Shown here one piece after another: positions 17,689 to 26,881 of a DNA stretch of 64,000 bases. The notes below the pieces were generated by a model that ran no database searches, was not told the origin of the DNA, and saw only the letters and a list, made by a program, of their open reading frames with translations. Source of the stretch: Nocardioides sambongensis (GTDB lineage: Bacteria; Actinomycetota; Actinomycetes; Propionibacteriales; Nocardioidaceae); assembly GCF_006494815.1 (NCBI RefSeq), contig NZ_CP041091.1, positions 3,114,501 to 3,178,500 on the forward strand, read 5' to 3'. Each line of letters begins with the position of its first letter. Position 1 is the first letter of the stretch. A program made the translations under genes and the position numbers.

Positions 17689-17865
17689 TCAGCCCGCGAC
17701 GGCGACCTCGGGGACGTCGGCGCGTCCGGTGAGGTGGGTCTGCGGGGCGCCGCACCAGCAGGTGAAGCTGAACGACAGCGTGCTGTCGGAGCCGGCAACC
17801 CCCTCGATCTGGCTCGGGAAGATGAGCTGGCGCTTCTCGCACGAGGAGCAGGAGTGGATGAACAT
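17689..17865 (-). CDS. 58-residue zinc-ribbon-like protein
   Basis: A small gene from ATG 17865 with a textbook AAGGAGG ribosome site 5 bp upstream. The protein begins MFIHSCSSCEKRQLIF and contains two Cys pairs, CSSC and CWC (FTCWCGAPQTH), likely a small treble-clef or ribbon. Several actinobacteria carry similar short proteins near this locus. It is divergent from the LysR gene and shares its control region. Confidence 0.75.
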   Translation of the reverse strand: MFIHSCSSCEKRQLIFPSQIEGVAGSDSTLSFSFTCWCGAPQTHLTGRADVPEVAVAG

Positions 17866-17922
17866 GGGTTGCCTCCTTCACGGGGCCGACAATGCTGACG
17901 CCTCCATTGTCTGAGGTTTCAA

Positions 17923-17964
17923 CTACCAGGGGTAGGCTCTCTTTCCAGACGAATCCCTAGGGAT
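17923..17964. promoter_or_regulatory. Two inverted repeats between small gene and lysR
   Basis: CTACC-AGG-GGTAG lies at 17923-17935 and the perfect 12 bp palindrome ATCCCTAGGGAT at 17953-17964. Both fall within the divergent intergenic region, 28-69 bp before the LysR start, as expected for the recognition and activation sites of a LysR-type regulator. Confidence 0.5.
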
Positions 17965-17991
17965 CACCTATGGATGTGACGGGGGTCTCCG

Positions 17992-18909
17992 ATGTTGTCG
18001 CTGCACCAGCTCACCTGCTTCCTGGCGACCTACGAGCAGGGCTCGCTGACCCGCGCCGCCGACGCCCTCGGCTACGCGCAGCCCAGCGTCTCCGAGCAGA
18101 TCCGGAGCCTCGAGCGGTCGCTGGACGTCCAGCTGTTTCGTCGGGTCGGGCGCGGCGTCGTACCGACCACGGTGGCCGACGCCCTGCGCCCCCACGCGGA
18201 GAAGGTGCTCGCGGCCGTCGCGGAGACCGAACGTGCCGTGGCCAGCACCCGCTCCCTGGAGACCGGCACCATCCGGTTCGGCATGTTCGGCACCGCCCGC
18301 CTGTACGCCGGCGCCGCGCTGATCGCCGACGTCCTCGAACGCCATCCGGGGGTCCGTGTCGAGCTCGTCGGGCAGAACTCGCTCGACGTCCAGGAGGACC
18401 TTCGCCGGGGCCGGCTGGAGGCGGCGATGATCGCCGTCGCGAACCTCTCCAGCGAGGGCATGACCATCACCCCGGTCGCCCGCGACGAGCTGGTCTACAT
18501 CTCCTCCGACCCCGAACGCCTGTCCGGCCCGATCACCGCCCACCGCCTCGCCCAGGCGTCGCTGGTGATGGCCGAGACCACCTGGCGCGAGTCGGACTCC
18601 ACCCGGATCGTGCTGCGCCAGATGCTGCACGAGACCGGCCACAACCCTCCGACCCGGATCGAGGTCGAGGACGTGGAGACCGCCGTCGAGCTGGTCGACC
18701 GCGGTCTCGCCGACTCGGTGATCAACAAGGGTGCGGCCCAACAGCTCCTCCCCCGGATGGCCCCGAACACGGGCTGGGTCTCACTGCGCCCGCGCCAGTA
18801 CGACATCGTCGCGATCGTGCACCGGGCCGGGGCTCAGCTGTCGCCGGCGGCGCGGCTGATGATCGAGCTCGCCACCGAACGGATCCAGGCGATCTCCGAC
18901 CCCCTCTGA
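17992..18909 (+). CDS. LysR-family transcriptional regulator
   Basis: A 305-residue regulator. The N-terminal winged helix-turn-helix (residues 1-60) is classic: LHQLTCFLATYEQGSLTRAA, then LGYAQPSVSEQIRSLERSL. A linker helix and a periplasmic-binding-protein-like effector domain (about 90-300) follow. Targets of LysR proteins are often divergent, here the 58-residue zinc-ribbon gene. The CysB/CynR-like shape gives no hint of the ligand. The 3' end lies 13 bp from the convergent peptidase. Confidence 0.9.
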   Translation: MLSLHQLTCFLATYEQGSLTRAADALGYAQPSVSEQIRSLERSLDVQLFRRVGRGVVPTTVADALRPHAEKVLAAVAETERAVASTRSLETGTIRFGMFGTARLYAGAALIADVLERHPGVRVELVGQNSLDVQEDLRRGRLEAAMIAVANLSSEGMTITPVARDELVYISSDPERLSGPITAHRLAQASLVMAETTWRESDSTRIVLRQMLHETGHNPPTRIEVEDVETAVELVDRGLADSVINKGAAQQLLPRMAPNTGWVSLRPRQYDIVAIVHRAGAQLSPAARLMIELATERIQAISDPL

Positions 18910-18922
18910 TCCCGCTGGGACC

Positions 18923-20503
18923 TCAGCACTCCAGCCCGTCCTCGGGCACCACGCCGTCGAGCAGATAGTCGTGCACCGCCGTGTCGACGCAGTCGTTCCC
19001 GCGGTTGTAGGCGGTGTGCCCGTCGCCGTCCCGGCTGACCAGCACCCCGGACTCCAGCTGGTCCGCCATCGCCACCGCCTCCTGGTACGGCGTCGCCGGG
19101 TCGCGCGTCGTACCGATCACGACGATCGGGGCGGCTCCGGAGCCGTCGATCTCGAGGTCCGGCTCGTCCGTCGCGGTGTACGGGATCCCGGCGCAGCCGA
19201 GCATCCCCCAGGCGAAGACCTCGCCGAAGGTGGGCGAGGCGGCCAGGAAGTCCGGCATCTGTGCCGCCACCTGCCGCCGGGTGAAGGCGCTCGGGTCGTC
19301 GAGGCAGTTGATCACCGAGATCGCCTCCAGGCTGTTGTCGGTGTAGGCACCCGACTCCCGCGATCCGTAGTGGTCGGAGAGGAAGAGCAGCGTGGTGCCG
19401 TCACCCTCCAGCGCCGACCGCAGGGCCTGGTCCAGGACCGGCCAGTTCTCCTTCGCGTAGAGCGGCAGGATCAGCCCGTAGAAGGCGTTGCCGATCTCCA
19501 GGTCGCGCTCGGGGTCGTCGGCCGGCAGCGGCGCATCGTCGATCCGGTCCAGCAGACCCACGATGGTGTCCAGGCCGTCCTCGACCGAGTCGCCCAGGAA
19601 GCAGTCGCCCTGGTCGACGCAGTCGCCCACGTAGGAGCGCAGCGCGGTCTCGAACCCCTCGGCCTGGCTGAGCGCGTTGCGGCGCGAGTCGAGCGACGGG
19701 TCGATCGCCCCGTCGAGGACGAAGCGTCCGACCCGCTCCGGGAACAGCTCGGCGTAGGTCGCACCGAGGCGGGTGCCGTAGGAGTAGCCGAAGTAGCGCA
19801 GCCGCTCCTCCCCGAGGACCGAGCGCAGCACGTCCATGTCGCGGGCGGCCTCCACGGTGCTCACGTGGCCGGCGAGCGAGTCCGACCGCCGTTGGCAACC
19901 GCTCCAGAAGGTGTCGAGCTCGTCGACGAACTCGGTCTCCTCGGCGGCGGTGTCCGGCGCCGGGTCCTGCGCCACGTAGGCATCGAGCTCGGCGTCGCTG
20001 AGGCAGTCGACCGGGTCGGAGTCGCCGGTGCCCCGCGGGTCGAACCCGACCACGTCGTAGGCGGCGAGCAGCTCCGGCGCGAAGTAGAGGTCGGCCTGGG
20101 TGGCGACGTCGGTGCCGGGGGCTCCCGGGCCGCCCGGGTTGACCACCAGGGATCCCTGGCGCTCCCCGGTGGCCCGGGTCCGTTCGAGCGCGATCTCCGT
20201 GGTGCCGGCGGAGACGTCGGTGTAGTCGATCGGCACCTCGAGGGTGGCGCACTCGTTCGCGCCACACTGCTCCCACGCCAACGACTGGCGGTAGAAGGTA
20301 CGCAGCTCGCGCGGCACGCCCCCGAGCGCGACCCGCGGCGTCGGCTCGGTGCGCTCCGGCAACGGCGTGCCGGCGGCGGACCCCGCCTCGTCCGCGCCGT
20401 CGTCCCCGCTGTCGCCGCCGGACAGTGCCCAGGCGGCGCCCAGGCATCCCACGACGATCAGCGCACCGACCAGCAGCAGGGCGACGACCTCGACTCTGCG
20501 CAC
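18923..20503 (-). CDS. Secreted alpha/beta-hydrolase, tripeptidyl aminopeptidase-like lipoprotein
   Basis: A 526-residue peptidase of the S33/TAP type. The signal sequence ends in the lipobox VVGC with Cys20 as the lipidated residue. Next come the oxyanion motif NPGGPGAPG (about 122-130), the nucleophile Ser241 in FGYSYGTRLG, the acid in GTTRDPATPY and the histidine in DGDGHTAYN. The C-terminal part is a TAP-like domain with paired cysteines. Such enzymes trim N-terminal peptides at the cell surface. In Streptomyces the same gene sits beside holB and tmk, as here. Confidence 0.9.
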   Translation of the reverse strand: MRRVEVVALLLVGALIVVGCLGAAWALSGGDSGDDGADEAGSAAGTPLPERTEPTPRVALGGVPRELRTFYRQSLAWEQCGANECATLEVPIDYTDVSAGTTEIALERTRATGERQGSLVVNPGGPGAPGTDVATQADLYFAPELLAAYDVVGFDPRGTGDSDPVDCLSDAELDAYVAQDPAPDTAAEETEFVDELDTFWSGCQRRSDSLAGHVSTVEAARDMDVLRSVLGEERLRYFGYSYGTRLGATYAELFPERVGRFVLDGAIDPSLDSRRNALSQAEGFETALRSYVGDCVDQGDCFLGDSVEDGLDTIVGLLDRIDDAPLPADDPERDLEIGNAFYGLILPLYAKENWPVLDQALRSALEGDGTTLLFLSDHYGSRESGAYTDNSLEAISVINCLDDPSAFTRRQVAAQMPDFLAASPTFGEVFAWGMLGCAGIPYTATDEPDLEIDGSGAAPIVVIGTTRDPATPYQEAVAMADQLESGVLVSRDGDGHTAYNRGNDCVDTAVHDYLLDGVVPEDGLEC

Positions 20504-20540
20504 ACTTCTCCTCGACTCGTGTCTGATCGGTGGCGGAGGG

Positions 20541-21689
20541 TCAGTCCTCCGCCACCTGCAACGCCACCATCATCGACTCCAGCGCCAAGGCCGGCGCCAC
20601 GTTGAACTCCAGCATCTGCTCCCGGGCGCCGAAGACCGCGCCGATCCGGCGCAGGTTCTCCTCCGGCGTGGAACGACGGGCGAGCTCGGTGATCTCCGGT
20701 CGCAGATCCTCGTTGACCAACGCGCCGGGAGCACCGACCGCCAGGGCGATCGCGTCGCGGTAGACGGAGGTCAGGTCGGTCAGCCCGCGGTCCACGACGT
20801 CGAGCACCCGGCGCTTCGCCCGGGTCTTCTGGTCCCGTTCCATCTCCCGCAGTGCCGGCGCGTACTCGCGCGGCCGCCGCCCGCGGTCCACCACGCCGTA
20901 GGCCGTGTCCAGGTCGGCCTTCTCCTGCGCGTCCAGCCGGCCGGTGATCACCTCGGCCTCCACCTTCGCGTTCTCGGCCAGCAGCGAGGCCGCGCGCAGG
21001 CAGGCGCCGAGATTGGTCAGTCGGGCGGGCAGGCCCACCACGGCGCTGCGCCGCTTGCGGACCTCCTCGTCGAACGCGAGCGCCTGGGCGCGGCCGATGT
21101 GTCCCTGGCTGGCCCGGGCCGCGTACGTCGCCAGCGACTGCTCCACGCCCCTGCCGACCAGGAACTCCGCGACCTCCTCGGTGGTCGGGGTGGCCAGGGT
21201 GACCAGCCGGCAGCGGGACCGGATCGTGGGCAGCATGTCGTCGACGGTGGGGGTGCACAGCATCCACACGGTGCGACCGTTCGGCTCCTCGATCGCCTTC
21301 AGCAGGGCGTTGCAGGCCTGCTCGGTGAGACGGTCGGCGTCCTCCAGGACCAGGATCTGCCAACGGTCGCCCATCGGCGTCAGCGCCGCCTTGCGGACGA
21401 GCTCGCGCACGTCCTTGACGCCGATGGTCAGCTTCTCCGTCCGGACCACCGAGACGTCGGCGTGGCTGCCGGTGAGCACGGTGTGGCACTCGTGGCAGTG
21501 CCCGCAGCCGCCCTGGGGGCACTGCAGCGCGGCGGCGAACGCGATCGCCGCGTTGGACCTGCCCGAGCCCGGCGGTCCGGTGAACAACCACGAGTGGGTC
21601 ATCCCGTGACCGCCCACGGCGCGGCGCAGCGCCTCGATGGTGGGCGCCTGGCCGACCAGGGTGGACCAGATGTCGCCGGCGGGGGTCAT
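20541..21689 (-). CDS. holB: DNA polymerase III subunit delta'
   Basis: A 382-residue clamp-loader subunit. The N-terminal AAA+ module has a degenerate Walker A, GPPGSGRSN (38-46), with Arg replacing the Lys. The four-Cys zinc knuckle CPQGGCGHCHEC is at about 59-70, and ILVLEDADRLTEQACNALLK forms the Walker B and following helix. A C-terminal helical collar follows. It pairs with gamma/tau and delta to load the sliding clamp. Its ATG overlaps the tmk stop by 4 bp. Confidence 0.93.
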   Translation of the reverse strand: MTPAGDIWSTLVGQAPTIEALRRAVGGHGMTHSWLFTGPPGSGRSNAAIAFAAALQCPQGGCGHCHECHTVLTGSHADVSVVRTEKLTIGVKDVRELVRKAALTPMGDRWQILVLEDADRLTEQACNALLKAIEEPNGRTVWMLCTPTVDDMLPTIRSRCRLVTLATPTTEEVAEFLVGRGVEQSLATYAARASQGHIGRAQALAFDEEVRKRRSAVVGLPARLTNLGACLRAASLLAENAKVEAEVITGRLDAQEKADLDTAYGVVDRGRRPREYAPALREMERDQKTRAKRRVLDVVDRGLTDLTSVYRDAIALAVGAPGALVNEDLRPEITELARRSTPEENLRRIGAVFGAREQMLEFNVAPALALESMMVALQVAED

Positions 21690-22360
21690 GCCTCCCCCTC
21701 GACGGCCACGGCGCTGGCCTGGATCAGCAGCGGTCGGACCCGCTCGGCGATCCTCGCCGCGACCTCCTCGACCGGCGCGCGGGCATCGAGCACCAGGTAG
21801 TGGTCGTTGTCCGCGGCGGCCATCGCCGTGAACGCGGCGCGCACCCGCTGGTGGAACTCGAGCGACTCCTGCTCGATCCGGTCGCGGCCGGCGAACCGGC
21901 CGAACCCGTCGGCGGGATCCAGGTCGAGGACGACGGTCAGGTGCGGACGCAGGTCGCCGGTGGCCCAGCGCGCCACGTCCTCGACCTCGCCGACCGCCAG
22001 GGTGCGGCCGGCACCCTGGTAGGCGAGCGTGGAGTCGACGTACCGGTCGGTGATCACGACCGCGCCACGCGCCAGTGCCGGCTCGACGAGGGTGGCGATG
22101 TGCTCGGCCTTGTCGGCGGCGTAGAGCAGCGCCTCGGTGCGCGGATCCAGGTCGCCGGTCTCCGGGCTGAGCACGATCCGGCGCAGCTCCTTGCCGACGG
22201 TGGTGTCACCGGGCTCGAAGGTCAGCACGGTCTCGTGGCCCTCGGCGCCGAGCCGGTCCGCCAGCAGCCGCGACTGGGTGGACTTGCCCGACCCCTCGCC
22301 GCCCTCGAAGCAGACGAAGACACCGGTGTCGGTGTAGCGGCCGGGCCAGTCGGAACTCAC
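21686..22360 (-). CDS. tmk: Thymidylate kinase
   Basis: A 224-residue kinase that phosphorylates dTMP to dTDP. The P-loop EGGEGSGKST is at residues 19-28, the DR[Y/H] motif in VVITDRYVDSTLAYQG, and the lid region in the part that follows. The length suits bacterial dTMP kinases. It is translationally coupled to holB downstream, a conserved actinobacterial pair that links nucleotide supply and replication. Confidence 0.94.
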   Translation of the reverse strand: MSSDWPGRYTDTGVFVCFEGGEGSGKSTQSRLLADRLGAEGHETVLTFEPGDTTVGKELRRIVLSPETGDLDPRTEALLYAADKAEHIATLVEPALARGAVVITDRYVDSTLAYQGAGRTLAVGEVEDVARWATGDLRPHLTVVLDLDPADGFGRFAGRDRIEQESLEFHQRVRAAFTAMAAADNDHYLVLDARAPVEEVAARIAERVRPLLIQASAVAVEGEA

Positions 22361-22431
22361 GGGATCAACCTACGAGACCGCCCCGACCCAACCTCGCGAC
22401 GGGTGCGCTCACGCTGCTCGACCCCTTGGAC

Positions 22432-22734
22432 CTACTCGTTCAGCGGCGATCCCGCGACGTGGAAGTCGAACCCACCGACCTCGCCGGACATCAGTGGCCG
22501 GGCCGCCGCGATCGCCGCCTGCACCGACGCCAGCTGCAGCGAGTCCTGGTGCGCCTGCGCCGAGGTCCACCGCTCGACCACGTAGACGCGGTCGGGCTCG
22601 TCGGCGTTGGTGCCGACGTCGTACTGGAGGCAGCCGACCTCCGCGAGCTCGGCCGACGGAGCGGTCAGGTGGGCGACGAAGTCGGCTGCCCGGCCGGGCT
22701 GCACGCCGATCCAACCGCAGTTCACGAAGGTCAT
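22432..22734 (-). CDS. Antibiotic biosynthesis monooxygenase (ABM) domain protein
   Basis: A 100-residue single-domain protein of the dimeric alpha+beta barrel type: MTFVNCGWIGVQPGRAADFV, then GCLQYDVGTNADEP, VYVVERWTSAQAHQDSLQLA and a final GEVGGFDFHVAG. Relatives include YgiN-like quinol monooxygenases and heme-independent oxygenases. ATG 22734 is chosen since earlier codons are Arg-rich and unlike the family. It stands alone between tmk and topA. Confidence 0.8.
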   Translation of the reverse strand: MTFVNCGWIGVQPGRAADFVAHLTAPSAELAEVGCLQYDVGTNADEPDRVYVVERWTSAQAHQDSLQLASVQAAIAAARPLMSGEVGGFDFHVAGSPLNE

Positions 22735-22771
22735 GATCGGAAGGCTAGGCCGGCGCACCGACAGCCTGCCG

Positions 22772-25486
22772 TCAGGACTTCTTGGTGGCGGCCTTCTTCG
22801 TCGCGGCCTTCTTGGCCGGAGCCTTCTTGGCTGCCGTCTTCTTCGCGGTGGTCTTCTTCGCCGTCGACTTCTTGGCGCCCTTCTTGGCCGCCTTCTTCGC
22901 CGGCCCCTTGGCACGCCGCTCGGCGAGCAGCTCGGCCGCGCGCTCGATGGTGATCGCCTCGACGCTGTCGTCCTTGCGCAGGGTGGCGTTGTACTCACCG
23001 TCGGTGACGTACTCGCCGAACCGGCCGGCCTTGACCACCACCGGCTGGCCCGAGACCGGGTCGGGACCGAGCTCCTTGAGCGGCGGGGCGGCCGCGGCGC
23101 GGCCGCGCTGCTTGGGCTGGCTGTAGATCTTCAGCGCCTCGTCCAGGGTGATCGCGAAGATCTGGTCCTCCGAGGTCAGCGACCGCGAGTCGGTGCCCTT
23201 CTTCAGATACGGCCCGTAGCGACCGTTCTGGGCGGTGATCTCCTCCCCCGCCTCGTCGGTGCCGACCAGCCGCGGCAGCGCGAGCAGCTTGACCGCGTCG
23301 TCGAGGGTCACCGTGTCCAGCGACATCGACTTGAAGAGCGACCCGGTGCGCGGCTTCTCCTTCTTCGGAGCGTCCTCGGGCAGCACCTCGGTGACGTACG
23401 GGCCGTAGCGACCGTTCTTGGCGACCACGCGCAGACCCGTCTCCGGGTGGGTGCCGAGGTCGATCTCCTCCCCGGCCGGGTTCGCCAACAGCTCCCTGGC
23501 CTTGGCCACGGTGAGCTCGTCGGGCGGCAGGTCGTCGGGGACGTTCGCCCGCTTCGCGAACGCGGTGCCGTCGTCCCCCGGGCCCTCCAGGTAGGGCCCG
23601 TACTTGCCGACCCGCAGGTGGATGCCGTCGTCGTCCTCGCCGACCGGGAAGGTCGCCAGCTCGCGCGCGTCGATGTCGCCGAGACCGTCGACCAGGCCCT
23701 TCAGCCCGGCGAGCTTGTCGGAGCCGTAGTAGAACTCGGTGAGCTCGCCGATCCGGTCCTTCTCGCCACGAGCGATCTCGTCGAGGACGCCCTCCATCCC
23801 GGCGGTGAAGTCGTAGTCGATGAGCCGGGTGAAGTGCTCGGTCAGCAGCCGCGTCACCGAGAAGGCGATCCAGGCCGGCACCAGCGCGGTGCCCTTCTTG
23901 TAGACGTAGCCGCGGTTGAGGATGGTCCCGATGATCGAGGCGTACGTCGAGGGCCGGCCGATCTCGCGGTCCTCGAGCTCCTTGATCAGGGTGGCCTCGG
24001 TGTAGCGAGCCGGCGGCTTCGTCTCGTGCCCGTTCGCCTCCAGCGAGGCCGCGGAGACCGCGTCGCCCTGCTGCAGCGCGGGCAGCCGGGTCTCGGCGTC
24101 GTCCTTGCGGCTGGCCGCATCGTCGGTGCCCTCGACGTACGCCTTGAGGAAGCCGTGGAAGGTGATCACCCGGCCGGAGGCGCCGAACACCACGTCCTCG
24201 CCCGTCGCCGCGGCGCCGCCGAGGCGGATCGAGACCGTCTGGCCGACGGCGTCCTTCATCTGCGAGGCGACCGTGCGCATCCAGATCAGCTCGTAGAGGC
24301 GGAACTGGTCGCCCTTCAGGCCGGTCTGGGCCGGGGTGCGGAACGAGTCACCGGCGGGCCGGATCGCCTCGTGCGCCTCCTGCGCGTTCTTCACCTTCGA
24401 GGTGTAGGTGCGAGGCTTGTCCGGCAGGTACTCCCCGCCGTACAGCTCGCTCACCTGCGCCCGCGCGGCGCCGACCGCCGCGCCCGAGAGCGTGGTGGAG
24501 TCGGTGCGCATGTAGGTGATGAAGCCGTTCTCGTAGAGCCGCTGTGCGACCGACATGGTCACGCTCGAGCTCATCCCCAGCTTGCGGCTGGCCTCCTGCT
24601 GCAAGGTGGTCGTGCGGAACGGCGGGTACGGCGAGCGCTTGTAGGGCTTGGACTCCACCGAGCGCACCTCGAACGAGGTGTTCTCCAGGGCGGTGACCAG
24701 GCCCTCGGCGCGCTGCCTGTCGAGGTGCACCACGTCGGCCAGCCCCTTGAGCTGGCCGTCGGCGCCGAAGTTCGAGCCGGAGGCGACCCGGGTGCCGTCC
24801 AGGGAGTGCAGCTTGGCCGGGAACATCCGCTGGTCGTGACCGGAGCCGGCGTCGAAGGTGCCCTCGAGGTCCCAGTAGGAGGCGACCTTGAAGGCCATCC
24901 GCTCCTTCTCGCGGTCGACGACCAGCCGGGTCGCCACGGACTGCACCCGACCGGCGGAGAGACCGGACATGACCTTGCGCCACAGCACCGGGGAGACCTC
25001 GTAGCCGTAGAGGCGGTCCAGGATCCGTCGGGTCTCCTGCGCCTCGACCAGGTCCATGTCGAGGTCGCGCGGGTTGGCGGCGGCCTCCTGGATCGCGGGC
25101 TTGGTGATCTCGTGGAAGACCATCCGGCGGACCGGGATGTTCTTCGGCTTCAGCTCGTCGAGCAGGTGCCAGGCGATCGCCTCCCCCTCGCGGTCACCAT
25201 CGGTGGCGAGGTAGAGCTCGTCGGCGTCCTTCATCAGCGACTTGAGCTTGGAGATGTGCGACTTCTTGTCGCGCGGCACGACGTAGTACGGCGTGAACTC
25301 GTGGTCCACGTCGATCGCCAGCCGGCCCCACGGCTTGTCCTTGATCTTGGCCGGGGTGTCGGAGGCGTTGTTGGGCAGGTCGCGGATGTGACCGATCGAG
25401 GACTCCACGACGAAGCCGTCGCCGAGGTACCCACCGATGGTGCGCGCCTTGGCGGGCGACTCCACGATCACCAGCTTGTGTGCCAC
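22772..25486 (-). CDS. topA: DNA topoisomerase I
   Basis: A 904-residue type IA topoisomerase from GTG 25486 (MAHKLVIVESPAKARTIGGY). The TOPRIM domain holds the catalytic Glu9 and the acidic DGDREGEAIAWHLL motif. The nucleophile is Tyr325 in GFITYMRTDSTTL. After the four-domain core there are four repeated C-terminal modules (each with GRYGPYV-like text) instead of classic zinc fingers. The Lys/Ala-rich tail of about 40 residues is typical of actinobacterial enzymes and needed for processive relaxation. The enzyme removes negative supercoils. Confidence 0.95.
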   Translation of the reverse strand: MAHKLVIVESPAKARTIGGYLGDGFVVESSIGHIRDLPNNASDTPAKIKDKPWGRLAIDVDHEFTPYYVVPRDKKSHISKLKSLMKDADELYLATDGDREGEAIAWHLLDELKPKNIPVRRMVFHEITKPAIQEAAANPRDLDMDLVEAQETRRILDRLYGYEVSPVLWRKVMSGLSAGRVQSVATRLVVDREKERMAFKVASYWDLEGTFDAGSGHDQRMFPAKLHSLDGTRVASGSNFGADGQLKGLADVVHLDRQRAEGLVTALENTSFEVRSVESKPYKRSPYPPFRTTTLQQEASRKLGMSSSVTMSVAQRLYENGFITYMRTDSTTLSGAAVGAARAQVSELYGGEYLPDKPRTYTSKVKNAQEAHEAIRPAGDSFRTPAQTGLKGDQFRLYELIWMRTVASQMKDAVGQTVSIRLGGAAATGEDVVFGASGRVITFHGFLKAYVEGTDDAASRKDDAETRLPALQQGDAVSAASLEANGHETKPPARYTEATLIKELEDREIGRPSTYASIIGTILNRGYVYKKGTALVPAWIAFSVTRLLTEHFTRLIDYDFTAGMEGVLDEIARGEKDRIGELTEFYYGSDKLAGLKGLVDGLGDIDARELATFPVGEDDDGIHLRVGKYGPYLEGPGDDGTAFAKRANVPDDLPPDELTVAKARELLANPAGEEIDLGTHPETGLRVVAKNGRYGPYVTEVLPEDAPKKEKPRTGSLFKSMSLDTVTLDDAVKLLALPRLVGTDEAGEEITAQNGRYGPYLKKGTDSRSLTSEDQIFAITLDEALKIYSQPKQRGRAAAAPPLKELGPDPVSGQPVVVKAGRFGEYVTDGEYNATLRKDDSVEAITIERAAELLAERRAKGPAKKAAKKGAKKSTAKKTTAKKTAAKKAPAKKAATKKAATKKS

Positions 25487-25681
25487 TGCCGACTTCTCCG
25501 TCTCCGTGGACCTCGCTGCCGGGACATCCGGTCCCGTGCGAACAGCCCGCTCCCTCAAGATCTCGTGGCGGCGAGAAGCCTCCACGGCCGCTCACGGTAG
25601 CGCGTGCCGCCCACTGTGCCGCCACCGTGGGCGCGGAACGGGACGCCGGGTGTGTCCGAGCGCACCGCCGTGCGCCGGGTC

Positions 25682-26815
25682 TCAGTCGCGGACGGTGACC
25701 TCGCCGATGGTCTCCTCCTGCAGCGCGATCAGCTCGTCGTCGCCGATCGGCACCGCGAAGATGTAGAGGCCGTAGAGGCGGTCGTCGCCGGTGTCCACGA
25801 CCACCACCTGCACCTGGTCGCCCTCGGCCTCCAGCCCGTCCACGTCGACCCGCAGCTCGGAGACCAGGGAGTAGGCGTCGTGGCCGTCGACCTTCATCGG
25901 GCCCGACTCCAGCTCGGTCATCCCGGTGAAGCCGGAGTAGAGCGCGGGGTTGTTGGCCATGCAGGCCATGACCAGGTCGGCAGCCTGGTCCTTCGACTCG
26001 ACGATGCCCTTGCGCAGTCCGCCCACGCCCCCGGTGGAGACCCATCCGAGGCCGGCGGCGTTCCCCTCCTCGATGATGCGGTAGATCGTGCTCATCCGCT
26101 CCGCGAAGGTGAACGCGGTCGCGTAGTCGTGGTCGATCGTGTAGCCCTCGTCCTTGAGCGCGGGCATGGTGAGCCGGCCACCGCTGATCGTCGCGCCGGT
26201 GTTGGGCCGGCTGCTGATCGGCTGACCGCTGGTGCAGGTCTGCACGTTCGGTGCCGAGGGGTTCGACGACCCGTCGCTGGGCGAGGGGTCCTCGCTGCCC
26301 TCGCTCCCGTCGTCGGTGGAGCCCTCCGAGCTCGTCGAGGAGTCGCTGCCACCGGCGGCGGTGTCGTCGTCATCGCCACCGGCGACGGCGCGGACCGCGA
26401 AGAACGCGATCATCGCCAGCACCACCAGCGCCGCGACCCCGCCGAGCACGATCCCGATCGTCTTGCCGGTCGACCCGCCGGACCCGCCGGGCTGCTCCGG
26501 CTGCCACGGGCCGCCGGGACCGTAGCCACCCGGTCCGCCCGGTCCGCCCGGTCCGCCCGAGCCATAGCCGCCCGAGCCGTAGCCGCCCGAGCCGTAGCCA
26601 CCCCCGGGGGCGCCGGGGGTGGGGCCGAGCGCGCCGTACGACCCTCCGGAGCCGGCCGGAGGAGCGGGCGGGGGCGGCGGCTGCTGGGCCGGCTGCTGGG
26701 GCTGCTGGCCGCCGTAGGGGTTGCTCGAGGTGTGCTCGCTCCACGACTGGCCGTCCCAGTACCGGTAGGTGTCGGGAGCGCCCGCCGGATCGGGGTACCA
26801 GCCTGCGTTCGTCAC
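25682..26815 (-). CDS. DUF2510 membrane-anchored protein with extracytoplasmic domain
   Basis: A 377-residue protein from GTG 26815. Residues 4-35 form a DUF2510 module (AGWYPDPAGAPDTYRYWDGQ). A low-complexity Pro/Gln/Gly segment follows, with GYGSG repeats at about 70-100, then one membrane helix (TIGIVLGGVAALVVLAMIAF), a Ser/Asp-rich linker and a C-terminal folded domain that starts near CTSGQPISSRPNTGA. The topology is N-in, C-out. Function is unknown. The repeat block is encoded by 15 bp units around 26530-26620. Confidence 0.82.
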   Translation of the reverse strand: MTNAGWYPDPAGAPDTYRYWDGQSWSEHTSSNPYGGQQPQQPAQQPPPPPAPPAGSGGSYGALGPTPGAPGGGYGSGGYGSGGYGSGGPGGPGGPGGYGPGGPWQPEQPGGSGGSTGKTIGIVLGGVAALVVLAMIAFFAVRAVAGGDDDDTAAGGSDSSTSSEGSTDDGSEGSEDPSPSDGSSNPSAPNVQTCTSGQPISSRPNTGATISGGRLTMPALKDEGYTIDHDYATAFTFAERMSTIYRIIEEGNAAGLGWVSTGGVGGLRKGIVESKDQAADLVMACMANNPALYSGFTGMTELESGPMKVDGHDAYSLVSELRVDVDGLEAEGDQVQVVVVDTGDDRLYGLYIFAVPIGDDELIALQEETIGEVTVRD

Positions 26816-26881
26816 GCGGCCAGTGTGCCAAACCGGTCCGGGGCCGCGTCCAGTCGTCCGGCGGCCGTTCCCCGGCAGGAC

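Noticed and set aside
22607..25600. A 997-codon open frame on the plus strand
   Set aside because: It is antisense to topA, whose minus-strand product has full topoisomerase motifs. Long antisense frames are expected at this GC content.
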